From positions 51,519,297-51,583,296 of the forward strand of contig NC_089766.1 in assembly GCF_040412425.1 (NCBI RefSeq): a stretch of 64,000 bases of DNA, in the 5' to 3' direction. This DNA comes from Macrobrachium rosenbergii. Taxonomy: Eukaryota > Arthropoda > Malacostraca > Decapoda > Palaemonidae. The notes beneath the pieces are model-generated. The model was not told where the DNA came from. It made no database searches and saw nothing but the letters and a program-made list of their open reading frames with translations. Below, one piece after another: positions 1-12,760 of this stretch; positions within the stretch are counted from its first letter, which is position 1, and each line of letters begins with the position of its first letter. Both the position numbers and the translations under genes were made by a program.

Positions 1-400
1 AGGTAAAGGTATAGCTCGGAAACTGGACATACATACCCCTTTTGAGAGATACGGCAAACTACAAATCAACCTGCAGTCATAACACATCATATAGGTATGG
101 TTTTGAGTAAAAGCGTGTATGACCCTCTCTGGTGGCACGGTCACGCCCGTGCGCCCATCCACAGAGGTTACCAGTCGATTTGTGAAGTCGTTTCCATATG
201 TGACACAGCAGGATCAGGTGTTTCGATTTAGGAATTCGTCGGGAGATCCTCCAGGGTTGTCGCCTGGAACCTCTCCCCTTTCGTGAAGGGGAGGTTTAAT
301 AATAAGCATTCCACCTCCTGTAATCCGAAAGATTCCGAACGCTGTGCCGCTGCTGTTGCTTCTCCGTCCACGAGTTCTCCTTGAGCGAATGTCATTCTTT

Positions 401-440
401 TTCTTCTTCTTCTTCTTCTTCTTCTTCTTCTTCTTCTTCC
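401..440. repeat. (TTC)n microsatellite
   Basis: About 13 TTC units. The six-frame Arg-rich reading of this stretch is an artefact of the repeat. Confidence 0.95.
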
Positions 441-590
441 CTCTTTTTTAACCAGATGCCTCATCACATACACTATACACAACCCTTCCATTTCTCCTAA
501 CCTTTTGACCCCCTTCGTCTAGCTTGCTCATGCCTCCTCGACCTCATACCTTTGGACCTCTAAATTCTCTCACCTCTGACCTCATCCTTC

Positions 591-807
591 TATTTTCTCT
601 CTCTCTCTCTCTCTTTCTCTTTCTCTCTCTCTTTTTCTCTCTCATACCAGTTTCGAACCTTTGATCTTCCCTCAGGGGGTTCCTCAAGTCTGCCTGGGAT
701 TGCTTTTTATGTACACCCTGTTTCGACTCTTCTTCCACCTCCTCACCCCGCCGCCCTTTCTCCTCCTCCTCCTCCTCCTCCTCCTCCTCCTCCCCCTCCT
801 CCTCCCT
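591..807. repeat. Imperfect (CT)n and (TCC)n microsatellites
   Basis: An interrupted CT tract lies at about 591-643 and a (TCC)n tract at about 760-807, separated by unique sequence. The + strand is pyrimidine-rich throughout. Confidence 0.9.
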
Positions 808-1003
808 TTCACATTAATTCAGGGATCTTGTTAACTCGCATTGTGGTTATAATCTTTTCTTTCGTTTCTGGTCTCTCCGCTAGGTGTGTGTGTATACTTC
901 ATATGCCCTCTTTATCTGATTCTCTACATTATTGCTATTGCTACATTTCATTGTATTTTAGTATGTTTATGGGATTGCTACGCCATAAGTCACCTGCAAT
1001 GTC

Positions 1004-1005
<2 letters not shown>

Positions 1006-1070
<65 letters not shown>
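1006..1070. repeat. (CT)n microsatellite
   Basis: A pure CT tract of about 32 units. Confidence 0.98.
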
Positions 1071-1073
<3 letters not shown>

Positions 1074-1296
1074 AGGGCTGGGAACAGTGAAAAACAACAA
1101 AGGCGAATGAATAAAGAGACTGGTATTTGGCGGGAGGGGTTGAATTTTGGCTAGGTAGAGGTCACGGGTTGGAGCCTCTCTGTCTGACCCCAGATGGGAG
1201 GTGGAGGGGGGGTGGGAACGTGGAGGAGGAGGAGGAGGTGGGGGTGAGAAGAATAGTAGTTTTAAAGGTCATTAAGAGAAGACGTTGGAATGTGTT

Positions 1297-1298
<2 letters not shown>

Positions 1299-1362
<64 letters not shown>
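1299..1362. repeat. (GA)n microsatellite
   Basis: A pure GA tract of about 32 units. It is the purine-strand counterpart of the CT tract 230 bp upstream, so the two tracts can pair as an inverted repeat. Confidence 0.98.
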
Positions 1363-1365
<3 letters not shown>

Positions 1366-1663
1366 GTCTTTTATAGTTTGAATCGTACTTTTTTAAAGAT
1401 TATCTTTCTCGTCCCTTGTTCATAGCATAATTCGGGCATTGCTCCGGACCACCTGACTCGAGACTCGCAAGTCTTCTACGTAAGAGGACTCTTGGTACAC
1501 GAATGCCTTTGTACTCTGATTCAGCAGCGCTCCTTGACGTTTAAAGACCCGTGAAAACGAAATTAATAATAAGTACAAAAACCGTATATTCTGACTGACA
1601 GCACTTAGATCTTGATCAGTAGTTGTAGAAGCAGAATTCTGTAACAAATCATGTCAGTTTGCA

Positions 1664-1750
<87 letters not shown>
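1664..1750. repeat. (TA)n microsatellite
   Basis: More than 40 TA units, followed by a short CA/TA mixture. Confidence 0.98.
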
Positions 1751-1760
<10 letters not shown>

Positions 1761-1769
1761 TACACCATT

Positions 1770-2110
1770 GAACTGCTTCATCATCAACCTGTCGAACCCC
1801 TTTGTGTGCATCCCCAGCCCCCTAACCTTTTGCATGCAAGCATACTTGTGCTTCTTGGATACTCTCGCGCTCCCATTCCAGCACCATTTCCATACCATCC
1901 AGCTAACACCTTCAGCCACAACACTCCTTCCTCCCAAAGCTGCCAAATTAAAGATACTTTTCATTAGTACGTTGTCTTCCATTCTCTCCAAGTGACCAAG
2001 CCACCTCGAAACAGACTGATCCAATTTTTCACCTACTCTGATCTTAATAGCGCCTCTTCATAAGAATTTCTGCGATTCTCACATTCCAGCCATCCTTACC
2101 TCACAGTTTC
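1770..2110 (-). mobile_element. LINE ORF2 C-terminal tail, relic
   Basis: On the minus strand, translation gives a stretch reading SRWLGHLERMEDNVLMK. This resembles the conserved RWxGHxxRM block downstream of the reverse transcriptase in RTE/CR1-like LINE proteins. The upstream side (about 2025-2110) continues the similarity only across stop codons, and the downstream side runs into the (TA)n tract. No RT core is present, so this is a 5'-truncated or decayed insertion. Clade assignment is uncertain. Confidence 0.5.
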
Positions 2111-2530
2111 TTCATAAACAGTTGAGCTCAACATCTTCAACTTTCACTTCACTCGCAATGATCATCGATCTCTCCACCTCATAAATAGTTGGTTCAGTAA
2201 CCCCTGAATAAGTGCCATCTGTTGTTTCCTCAGACAAACTTCTGTGTTCGTGATTCGCTTATCGACTGAGAACTCTTGATGAAAGATTGGTCTGTAAGTG
2301 GTTAATGAAAATCATAAGATGATGATGAGGATTGTGGTGGTGATGAGAAGTCGGGGTTTGTTTGTGGGGGGGGGGGGGAGAGTGACGAGGTTAAGGTATA
2401 AATTCCAAACTTCTTCGGAAAAAAAAAAAATAGCCAATGACTTCCTTTAAAGGAGAGTTACGTCACTCTCATAACTATAGAAAATCCCATATTGGTCATG
2501 GTCATTTGGGGGCGCAGGTGTCCCAGCCAC
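2043..2530. other. No gene seen
   Basis: Unique-looking AT-rich DNA with a poly-G run near 2368-2380 and a poly-A run near 2420. No coding or structured element was recognised. Confidence 0.6.

Positions 2531-2534
<4 letters not shown>

Positions 2535-2591
<57 letters not shown>
2535..2591. repeat. (GA)n microsatellite
   Basis: A GA tract with one CA interruption near 2571. Confidence 0.97.
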
Positions 2592-3125
2592 GTGGGTGGA
2601 TTTTCGTCGAGACATTACTGGGCTCTAGAAGTATCAGGTTCTGGTTTCCCCTTTTTTTCACGGCTTGTTTTTTTTCTTTAATCGAAGTAACATCGACATG
2701 AACACCTGCTGTAGAGCACCACCACCACCAGTCATCCTTGTCTAAAAAACAGGCCCTGGAGTCATTCCACTAATGAAATATATTCAAGCATATGAAGTCA
2801 GTACTGAGGTCTGTTATTACTGCCATGAATATGCATGGTTTGAGTATCGTGGATCATCTAGCAATAAAAAGCTCGATCGTATCAAATGTACTTTAAGTTT
2901 GCGCGCTTCACTCAAGGTTGATTTTACCAGGGTTTGAGAAATCTCTCCGAGGAGTCGGCCTTTGGCCTGTGAGAGTGTTTGAAAAAGAGAGAGAAAATAT
3001 CTCACGGTTGGCGTCATAGTTTGGGAGAGGATTTCTTCGTCGGGACCCTCCCGCTTTGATGGTATACATTTTGACGGAGGAAGGAACACTATAATGTCTT
3101 TAAGTACTTTGTCTTTCTGCTCCCT

Positions 3126-3341
3126 TTCTCTCTCTCTCTCTCTCTCTCTCACCGTAGCTGCGACCCACAGTGCCACAACATTCGTCTAACAGCCGTGTAC
3201 GTAATTCCCTGGATAACTGACAGAGCCACATTGGATTTACGGGGAAACGCCCCCCAATCTCTCCCTCCTCGTCATGTTCGAGATTCGAACGCGGGTCTTC
3301 CATTTGTGAGCTACACAGTCGCTTCCACCAAGCTTTGAGGC

Positions 3342-3394
<53 letters not shown>
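3126..3394. repeat. (CT)n ... (GA)n pair flanking a tRNA-like segment
   Basis: A CT tract at about 3126-3150 and a GA tract at 3344-3394 flank a 190-bp segment that itself contains a tRNA-like B box on the minus strand. The arrangement forms an imperfect inverted repeat. Confidence 0.85.
3165..3340 (-). mobile_element. Possible tRNA-derived SINE
   Basis: On the minus strand a GTTCGAATC-type B box (about 3279-3290) lies about 30 nt downstream of an A-box-like TGTAGCTCACAAATGG. This is the spacing of an RNA polymerase III type 2 promoter. A cloverleaf could not be completed, so a tRNA-derived SINE head fits better than a functional tRNA gene. No poly-A tail or target-site duplication was identified. 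Confidence 0.3.
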
Positions 3395-3397
<3 letters not shown>

Positions 3398-3500
3398 TGG
3401 CTCAAGGAATGCTAATGTTATGGTTCTGTATAAGGAAATAACTGGGCGACTGGCGAAGCGTCGGAAGAAAGGGAAGGAACAGACGAGGACAGCGACCAAG

Positions 3501-3502
<2 letters not shown>

Positions 3503-3544
<42 letters not shown>
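3503..3544. repeat. (CT)n microsatellite
   Basis: A pure CT tract of about 21 units. Confidence 0.97.
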
Positions 3545-3545
<1 letters not shown>

Positions 3546-3943
3546 GCCTTGGGGCGAAGATTTCAACTGTCTGGTGAGGTCGGACCAAGAAAGAAGAAGC
3601 CGACCGACCGAACCTGCTCTCGGGACAGGTGCTGCTGACGTAGCGGGAGGAACGCACGGAGGGGCGAACATAATAATGCCTGGGAGGAAAGATGCGAAAT
3701 TTGATTACGTGGAGGAAAGAAAACTGGAAGAAAGAAGAAGAAGGAAAGAAAACTGGGATGGAAATGAAGATCATCTCAGCACAGTTGGCAGGTTTCGCGT
3801 TTCTAGGTAACACGGGTTTTGACGCTCTTTCCCAGGTTTAGAGGAACTATCTCTCTCTCTCTTTCTCTCTCTCAAGTCTTCATGTGACTCATGACGTCAG
3901 GTGATGGGTGTGATTCTTCATAAATTGAGTTGAGTATTAGATT

Positions 3944-3948
<5 letters not shown>

Positions 3949-3993
<45 letters not shown>
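3949..3993. repeat. (GA)n microsatellite
   Basis: A pure GA tract of about 22 units. Confidence 0.97.
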
Positions 3994-3996
<3 letters not shown>

Positions 3997-3999
3997 CAG

Positions 4000-4790
4000 A
4001 AGTGCGTTTGTAAGTGTTAAGGGAGAATGGTGGGCCGACCTGTCAGATCCATTACCAACATGATACCTATGTGGAAGTCACGAGGCCAAGGGTTTGAAGT
4101 GGGGGAGAGAGAGAAGGGGATGGGGACAAGAGTGGGTATACCGACCCTATACACCTCTCGTTCTTTTCATTCCTATCTTCATGTTCTGTGGGCAGAAAGA
4201 ATCATGTTGAAATCGTTTCGGACATGTCGGAATACAAGTATAAGGCTGCTTGGTTTTCCTCAGTGTTGAGAGATTCCAACCTTGCAGTACTCCAGTCATG
4301 AGGTAGAACTAACTGAGATTATCTTCAATCGATTAGAGGGGCGACGTTTTGATGATTCACATTGCTTTCTGTTAGTCCTTTCGGAGAAGGCTTTTTCTGG
4401 AAAGGCAATTTTTTTTTTCAGTTTAATAGCCTTTAGTAGCCTTCTTTTTCAATAAACCTAAGTATCTGAAAGGTAAATAAGCTGTGTTAACCTCAATTAG
4501 AAATATCATAACATATATATCATGATTAAAATCGTGGATAGTGGTTTCAAATGACAGTCTTGATTGTAAGATTCATTTCTTTTTTTTTTATTCTTTCAAG
4601 CAAGTATTACGAAATATTATGCCTTATGGGTCTCTCATGAAAAATATCAGAGCTAAATACTATTGTTATTATACCCTTGATTTCGTAACAAGCTTTTGTA
4701 CTGGCAGGGATCACAAGAGTGACTGGATTGACAGATTCATTGCCTGGATTAATATTTATATTTTTCTAAAATATCCATCATGCATGCACA
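4000..4790. other. No gene seen
   Basis: Short open frames only. None has recognisable domains or splice-site-bounded coding potential. Confidence 0.6.
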
Positions 4791-4798
4791 CAGACACA

Positions 4799-4800
<2 letters not shown>

Positions 4801-4859
<59 letters not shown>
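4801..4859. repeat. (CT)n microsatellite
   Basis: A pure CT tract of about 29 units, preceded by a short CA run. Confidence 0.98.
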
Positions 4860-4862
<3 letters not shown>

Positions 4863-4869
4863 GCTCCAA

Positions 4870-6020
4870 AGATCCTACCCGAATGGAGATAAGGGGGAGG
4901 GGGGGAGGTTGCTTGGCCGCTGATCATGTGTGCTTGTTCTGTTCCTCTAAGCACTAACTTGTCTCTAGCATCAGCTACTCATTAGTGACTTTCGAACCCT
5001 AATGCTCTTTCTGGACGCCGTGTCACTGCATAGTTTCAAAAGTAATGCTAAGTAGAAGGTCTAGCAAATTTGCTACTTTCTTGAGACTTCCTGATAATTC
5101 ATGAAGTGTTTCCTATTAGAATGCATTTTTGGGGTGGACTAACTTTAGGCTGTCTCTCATGTGCCCTTTGCGAAAGAGACTGACATTTCTTCAAGAAATT
5201 AAGCTTTTACTGTTCATACCGATTGTACTCAGCATTTTTATATTTTTTGACAAAATGGGAACTTACTGTAGTCTCTACCGTGAACCATTTCAAGGTACTA
5301 GGAAACGTTCTGACTTTTTTCCCCAAAACTTATTTCTTTTGGTTTATTCTTATTAAGGATGGCTTCGTCACTTCAATGACAGATATTGAATAAACTTCCG
5401 CCCAGCCGTTCATCTGCTAAAACGGCTGATCAGGAATGTTTGATAAAAACTACTTTGATTCTGTCTGTGGGGAATGTGCAAGGAACGAATTGCTTTCATG
5501 CGAAAAGAGAAACCAAACCTGTTGGACTGCAACGACTCTTAAAAAGCTTTTGCCTGAGCTGTGAGAGACTTTAGTCTAATGTAAACGACACTGAGCTACA
5601 ATGAAGCCCGAAGGACGGAAGAAGGCCGGGGGGGGGGGTCATCTTTAGACCTTTTGTGACTTCTGTTAAAATTTCAGGAAGAAGTAAAAGGCTTGTTGGA
5701 ATTTTGATTACAGTTCTGGAAATGAGTTGGAACTGAAATTTTCTTTTTTCAGGCAAGCAACTAGACTGATTTATCTAAGGAACACATTCTTTACTTAGGC
5801 ATGAAAGGGCTGGCCAACTGTACAAGTTACAAAGAGTTAGAAACACATCATATATATTTTTATAATGATATGGAATCATTTCAGTTTAATGAAGAGTTTG
5901 CTTTTAGTGTTGGAAACGAAAAAATGGGTAATGTTTTTGCAAGTAGGTTAGTTGAAGATGTTCATGGTCTCTTTGATATAAGAACTCATAAGAAAATCAA
6001 GCAAGGGGAGGTTTTATGTA
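4870..6020. other. No gene seen
   Basis: AT-rich DNA with a poly-G run near 5629-5637. The longest open frame (from about 5801) has no recognisable domain and reads straight into the (TA)n tract. Confidence 0.6.
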
Positions 6021-6024
6021 TATG

Positions 6025-6030
<6 letters not shown>

Positions 6031-6121
<91 letters not shown>
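6031..6121. repeat. (TA)n microsatellite
   Basis: About 45 TA units. Confidence 0.98.
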
Positions 6122-6123
<2 letters not shown>

Positions 6124-6960
6124 TAGAATGTTCCATGTTAACCATAGCCTAACCTAACGTGCATTGGTGTTATCCCATCATGGAAGGTAGGGCATATTCA
6201 TTTATTCCACACTCAGATTCAGGGCTTGTGGTTAGTTATAGGCCCACATACACACACACACACACTTACACTGTATATGTGGGTGTGTGGAGAGAGAGAG
6301 AGAGAGAGACAGAGCGATATATGCCTTCCCACGATATTATGGTATTTTTAATAGGTTAGTAACATCCTGTTACAAAGGCATTAAATCACACTTGTGAAAT
6401 GGCTTCTCAGGTACCTATGGCCTCCATCAGCGACCACCCTCCCCCTCCCCCTCCCTTTCCCCCCTCCCAGTCTTCTTACCTGTATCCCTTATGGAAGTTC
6501 GCATAATCCTTCTGACGAAAAGCCGCACGACGAGTGTGATATGGGATGCAACAATTCAAAGGGCTGGTTCTTCTTGTACTGTACACCACTTTGGAGCGGG
6601 CAGCTACGGCGGCGGAGGGCCGGGGGCGGGGGGATTAGCGAAACGAGATGACCCCCTCCCATCCTCAACTCCCCTCCTCCTCCCCACCCTTTACGTTACA
6701 TACTCGAACGGATTATAGCAAGAGAAGAAGGTTTGGGGAACCGTGAAGGGTGTTGGTGGGAGGTGAGGAAGGTATAATCCTCCCTGGGTGGGGAGAGAGA
6801 GAGAGGGAGAGAGGACTCTGAATTGGTCTTAGGGTCATATGTTTGCACAAAATATGGATCAAGGGTTCTGGAACACGGATGTTCCTCGGGGGCCACCGCT
6901 CTCTTCTTTCCTCTACCCTTTTCTCAGTGGCCTCTCTCTCCTCCGCACCCCTCTCGGATC

Positions 6961-6963
<3 letters not shown>

Positions 6964-7020
<57 letters not shown>
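6964..7020. repeat. (CT)n microsatellite
   Basis: A pure CT tract of about 28 units. The region to its left (6420-6960) is unusually C/T-rich and G/C-rich for the window but non-coding. Confidence 0.98.
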
Positions 7021-7023
<3 letters not shown>

Positions 7024-7593
7024 GTCCTTGTAGGATGCTCGGACGCCCCTATAGGGTACGCTGAGGTTAAAAGGCTAAATGTACACTTTGTAGACACTTG
7101 TAGAGGATTGCCATTGTTCTAAACATGGAATATTTTCGTTATCCGGATTTTTGTTTTTCCTTTTCTGCTACTTCTTTGTTGCATCTCTGGTTCTTCGGAC
7201 TAAAAAAAAAGTAAAAAGGTGATATCCATTTGGAAGCAGTGTATTCTTATTAAGTCACTTCAGTTTGTTGAATATCAGCAGCTAAAATACGATTGTGCAA
7301 CTCTCTCGAGAGTGTCCGTATCTTATATTTCTGTTCTCTTATGTTTAAGCATTTCCACTACTAAAATTCTAGCGCGCGCACACACACACACTTATTTGTG
7401 TGTGTGTGTGTTTAAAAATACCCTGCAAATAATTTAAGGGCTCTTAAGATCTTCGAAAGTCAATTGCAAGCCAAGTACGAAATTTCATTAATCATATTGT
7501 TGAAGTATTCGTAGACATCTCGAGAGAAGGCAATAGTTAATTTAGTTTCAGTACTCTAGGGAAGCAAGTACCTGTATGCAAGATATGCGGAAA

Positions 7594-7612
7594 GGGAGAG
7601 AGAGAGAGAGAG

Positions 7613-7669
<57 letters not shown>

Positions 7670-7674
7670 GAGAG
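7594..7674. repeat. (GA)n microsatellite, interrupted
   Basis: A GA tract with AAGAGG and GG interruptions, about 80 bp. Confidence 0.97.
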
Positions 7675-8095
7675 ATGCTCATGGAAGGAATGCGGACTTC
7701 CTTAACGTCGAATAGCAACGAATTACAAGCATGTCAGTGCATCGGAGCATGTTTTAACCAAAGCGTCTTCTATTAGTATCATAAGATGAACTAAAACGTA
7801 TCCCTCGGAAAAGTTCTTAGTGGGTGGTTTATCCTCCTACGTGTTATATTATCCTTCACGACCTTTGCACACTAATCATGATTGAATCCTGGCTATAACA
7901 CAGTATTCCACGCTTCATGAATGTTGTATTAGTAGCCTGTGTCAAGACCTCTCGAAGTGTTGTGCTTGTCTAGACCAGATCTCTAGCAAGAGGGAGAGGG
8001 AGAGAAGGTAGCCTATGTATCTGTAGGCGTTAGTGGCATCGTGTTAAGTGCCCAGTTTCAACTGTTTCATTTCTACTATTTGATTATAGTTTCCC

Positions 8096-8100
<5 letters not shown>

Positions 8101-8174
<74 letters not shown>
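8101..8174. repeat. (TA)n microsatellite
   Basis: About 37 TA units. The flanks TTTGATTAT (left) and ATAATCAAA (right) are complementary, so the tract sits inside a short palindrome. Confidence 0.97.
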
Positions 8175-8176
<2 letters not shown>

Positions 8177-8754
8177 CAAACAGTTGGATAACAGCAGTTG
8201 TATAGAGGTGGAGATATCCGCTTGTTTGTGATATCTTACCCACGAGAAGAAGAACATACGTTAATTTTGGATGTCAAAACCTACCCATTCGAGTGGGGTG
8301 GATAGTGGACCACTTCATGTCAATTCGTAGAACACGAAAATAAAGTCATGATGGAGAAAGATGCATCCCTTATGGAAGGAAATATTCCCTTTGAATGGCC
8401 TTCGCATTGTTCACTCTTGGAGTGTGCAGTGGAAAACAGTATGGCATTCCCGACTCAGTGCAGATTTGAAATCCGCAAATGCCCGGAGCCAAGACTGTTG
8501 AATCTCGTTCCTCGCTTAGTGTTGCACACTCACGCTGTACATATAGTACACTGACGTAAACTGCAGAGTTAGTGATACAGGTTAATGAAGTAATTAATTT
8601 TTCAAAAAAAATAAATAGAATTTATAAACATAAACAAAAAGGGTCACATCAAATCCCATAGTCTCCGCATTCCAACACAGTAGGATTTAATGGTGTCCTG
8701 TTGGGCGCAACTAATTAAAAGGTGCCATTTTCGCCATATGAATTGCCTCTAAAT

Positions 8755-8760
<6 letters not shown>
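8175..8760. other. No gene seen
   Basis: No recognisable coding region or repeat family. Confidence 0.6.

Positions 8761-8818
<58 letters not shown>
8761..8818. repeat. (GA)n microsatellite
   Basis: A pure GA tract of about 29 units. Confidence 0.98.
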
Positions 8819-8821
<3 letters not shown>

Positions 8822-9075
8822 GAAGGTATATATCAAGTCCATGACGTCATATAGTTGATAGGGAACGAGTTGAAGGATTTCGCATCCGGTTATGTGCGAA
8901 GGATTGCCAGTTTAGCGACTTGACGGTGGATGTGTGTTTATATCTATGCATATTTATGCAATTAAGCGCCCAGACACCGGCTCAAATATATGTAGTTTAC
9001 ATTCACAAAAATATATATAATATATACATTATATAATATAAATTATATATATGTATTGTGAGAGAGGGAGAGAGA

Positions 9076-9078
<3 letters not shown>

Positions 9079-9170
<92 letters not shown>

Positions 9171-9192
9171 ATGAATTGCTGTGCAGTAAGAA

Positions 9193-9266
<74 letters not shown>
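9079..9266. repeat. (TA)n followed by (CT)n
   Basis: A TA tract (9079-9166) and a CT tract (9196-9266) are separated by only about 30 bp of unique sequence. Confidence 0.98.
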
Positions 9267-9268
<2 letters not shown>

Positions 9269-9269
9269 G

Positions 9270-10000
9270 TTCGTTTCTGTCAGGTTCGTGAAAATGGAAT
9301 GTGTGAAAAAAGGCTTTTTCATAGCCAACGCATTATTTTGACTGCTTACTTGGATACCTTGTAATGTTAACTTCCATCTTTGACGAAAAGTAAAAGGAAA
9401 CGACTGAATAAAGTTAAAAATAACGAGAAAGATTACACAAACCAAACATTGAACTAGACAGTTAAAAAGAAAAATCTTCAAATAAAAACCTGGCGAATTT
9501 CAGACGTCGATGCAAAGATTATGCCAATCACTGAATGATTAACGTTACCTTTATCTCAGATGTTCGAATCTCAAAAGAATATTAACATTTACGTATTTTC
9601 AGGTGAATGTCTCCATTTATTTAAAGCTGTTTTCCAGCTAGTACCTGAGGTATTTCATTGTATAATGCTCATTTATAAAGAACTTTTACTGGGATTAGTT
9701 CTATAAACGAAATATGTTGCGTAAATTGATTTATTTGTACAAAATTTATTACCAAAATAAAAACGTTTCCGTTTTTTAGAAGACCATTATTAAGACATAT
9801 ATATGAACGAGATTTTTAGTGGTATTCCACTTTCAACAAAAAAAAAGTCACCATCATATCACAACTGTATTCTTTTACAGCTATAAACAAAAATCTTTCT
9901 AGTCTACACTGCACAAATATAAATGGTGAGAGAACCATTTAGTGTATACAAATTTTTCCCACGAGTATACTGTATATATTTACTCCAGATTCTTTGATTA
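9270..10000. other. No gene seen
   Basis: AT-rich sequence without recognisable coding potential. Confidence 0.6.
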
Positions 10001-10004
10001 TTCA

Positions 10005-10292
10005 GATACTGAGTGATCTGCACTGTAGATATTACTTAAGGTTCTTTACAGCGCCTCCTTTTCCCCTAACTGCAATTTCTTTCATTCCTTTTTACTGTAC
10101 CTCCGTTCATATTCTCTTCCTTCCATCTGACTTTTCCACCCTCTCTGACGATTGTTTCATGGTGCAACTGCGAGGTTTTCCTCCTGTTACACCTTTCGAA
10201 ACCTTCTCACTGTCAATTTCCCTCTGAGCTCAGAATGACCTCTTAGGTCCCAGCGCTTGGCCTTTGGCCTAATTTCTATATTCTATTCTACA
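10005..10292 (+). mobile_element. SINE-like interspersed repeat, copy A
   Basis: About 290 bp sharing ordered blocks with 22588-22892 and 23332-23646. The blocks are a head ending GCACTGTAGRYATTAC, a middle with TTTTACTGTACCTCC and TGCAACTGCGAGGT, and a tail with TGAATGACCT, GCTTGGCCTTTGGCCTAA and TTCTATATTC. No pol III boxes or protein-coding capacity were seen, so it is a short non-autonomous repeat of unknown class. Confidence 0.75.
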
Positions 10293-10579
10293 GAATGATC
10301 TTAATGTGAGTGTATCTCATTTCGAATGAGAAGGTATAATCCATGTGCATGGGAAAGTTAAGACCAGATTGTAACTCATTCAAATTCCCTTTAATTTTTA
10401 GATTTTTATCTTTTTTATTTCTTAGGTATTTTGGGCTTTTTGTGTCGAAAAGTTTTGTATATGAATTTGTGAATTCCTCGGCGATTTCTTCCTATTTTTT
10501 TTTGCTGCACTATAAAAATTATCATCAAGGGGTTTCAACTTATGCTTTCTTAGATATATTTTTACTAATTTTTTGGTAT

Positions 10580-10584
10580 GAATG

Positions 10585-10650
<66 letters not shown>

Positions 10651-10671
10651 CTTGAAAGACGGTCTACTCCT

Positions 10672-10724
<53 letters not shown>

Positions 10725-10803
10725 TATTATTATTATTATCATCCTGAAAGACGATCTACTCCCTTCATATTATTATTATTATTGTCATTGTTATTATTAT
10801 TAT
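10580..10803. repeat. (TTA)n arrays separated by a repeated 24-bp spacer
   Basis: Three ATT arrays (about 10585-10650, 10675-10740, 10768-10803) are separated by two diverged copies of a spacer containing TGAAAGACGRTCTACTCC. The array plus spacer therefore behaves as a larger repeat unit. Confidence 0.9.
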
Positions 10804-10939
10804 CGTAGTTCTGTTTTCATGCAAACTGTAAATACTCTTCTTTGAACGGCAGTAATTAAGTAAGAACTACTAGCAGTAGTAGTAGCAATTTAGCGTTCCG
10901 TCGACTTGCTAGAGTTAATATGGACACTGCTAGTGTGTC

Positions 10940-10940
<1 letters not shown>

Positions 10941-10972
<32 letters not shown>
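10941..10972. repeat. (GA)n microsatellite
   Basis: About 16 units. Confidence 0.95.
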
Positions 10973-10978
<6 letters not shown>

Positions 10979-11028
10979 AGGCTTACGTAATATGTGGGTA
11001 TGCGTTTCTTGGATGGTTTAACACAAAG

Positions 11029-11071
11029 GTGGGCGTGGGTGTGGGTGTGGGTGTGGGTGTGGGTGTGGGTG
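11029..11071. repeat. (GTGGGT)n hexamer repeat
   Basis: About seven GGGTGT units on the + strand. The regular GGG runs with three-base spacers match a G-quadruplex pattern. Confidence 0.95.
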
Positions 11072-11225
11072 CCTGACACAAAGATGGCAGAGGAAAAGAG
11101 CATTTCTCTTTGGTCGTAAGATTTGCTTCGAAGGGAATGTAAGAGATTCTAACAATCTTCTTTGTATGCCTTGTGGATGAATCTGTTCGTTGGAAGCGAT
11201 ATGTCTCATTAGGTAGGGATACGTG

Positions 11226-11350
<125 letters not shown>

Positions 11351-12270
11351 AATTCTCTATATATATTTTTTCATGAGTCCTTTATTAACTTAACATGGAT
11401 TGCAGTAAATGATTGACGAATGACGGTTATCAGTGTTTAAATATTTTGACAGCTGGATTGATTGCATATTGAGTTTTATGCGCCCTTAGAGCGTGTTCTC
11501 ATTTTATAACAGATCTGCGATAAAAGCAGTCAGCATAAATGTGACGAAAATGATTGACAAGTTCAAATTTTTTTCATGCGTATTGTAGAGAGATGCAAAT
11601 GGATCGTAATATATGTTTACGAAGCTAAAATGTACCTATACAGTATACATATGAGTCAATATTTTCTTGCATAGTCACCATTATTACATGTTTCTGTCAT
11701 GATTACCTCTGTTCCATATGCACTACCCGAGAGAGAGAGAGAGAGAGAGAGAGAAGTCGTCGCAAACCAGATTTCAAGATTGCCAGTGTTGTTGATACCG
11801 ATATTCAGGCGTTTGGGAAAGACTGTTCTAGCCCCGTCAGTCCAGGCCAGGTTGACAAACCGTAGACGAAGAGGAAAAAGCACTTTGCTCTGACCTCGTT
11901 TGTTGTTCTCGCTTGATGGGACGGATGCCTCAACATCTGCGTTTGCAAACGACAAAGAACTTCCAGTTTTCTCCATCTGTCATCGTCCTGGGAAGGTGTC
12001 GACGGGGGAATCCAATCCTGTGTGCCTGGAGGGCAGGAATTGGAATTGACAGGTAGAAATTCCAACTCAAGTCGCGATTCAAACTCGTTTTGGAACATCC
12101 CATTCAATTCAAAAGTCAGTACTTTCTAAAAAAAAAAAAAAAACCAGTTACAAAGGTGACCAAGTACAAAAGAGAAGGGGGCCTCGACTAGGTAATCCCC
12201 CCCCCCCTCCCCAATGATGGAATCCCCTTGTAGGTATATAGGTATGAGAGGTTAATGTAGTGTTGTGTGT
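11351..12270. other. No gene seen
   Basis: Contains a short (GA)n at about 11730-11753 and short A and C runs near 12125 and 12200. No coding region was recognised. Confidence 0.6.
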
Positions 12271-12277
12271 GTGTGCG

Positions 12278-12279
<2 letters not shown>

Positions 12280-12314
<35 letters not shown>
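12280..12314. repeat. (GA)n microsatellite
   Basis: About 17 units, preceded by a short GT run. Confidence 0.95.
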
Positions 12315-12317
<3 letters not shown>

Positions 12318-12535
12318 AGCGGCATGGGGGTTATTAGGGGGGAGGGGGGAAGAGGTGAGAGAATTAGACAGACAACTTCCGGGTCATATCCAGGTGGTTT
12401 AACCCCGTCTGACCCAAAAGAGTGAGAAGGAATGTCAAGCTACATCCACACGCACTCGCTCTCGGCTCCTGCCGATTCAGCTCGGAGATTCGACTCGTTT
12501 CATCCGTCCATTCATTCGTTGTTTCATTCACTCGT

Positions 12536-12565
12536 TGTTTCATTCATTCATTCATTCATTCATTC
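12536..12565. repeat. (ATTC)n tetranucleotide repeat
   Basis: About seven CATT units. Confidence 0.9.
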
Positions 12566-12679
12566 AACCGTCCCATCCACTAGGAAGTGAACGTTGTAGA
12601 TGCTTTTATAATATTTCCATTTCTTTCAAGTATTTTGTATTAGTATCGTAATTACGTATAGCAAACCTTCAGTATACTT

Positions 12680-12684
<5 letters not shown>

Positions 12685-12760
<76 letters not shown>

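Noticed and set aside
828..1366. Open frames with Ser-Leu, Arg-Glu or Tyr-Ile runs here and throughout 1-30 kb
   Set aside because: They are translations of (CT)n, (GA)n and (TA)n tracts with no coding context.
5801..6157. 118-codon open frame as a host gene
   Set aside because: No recognisable domain, it runs into (TA)n, and there are no splice or family signals.
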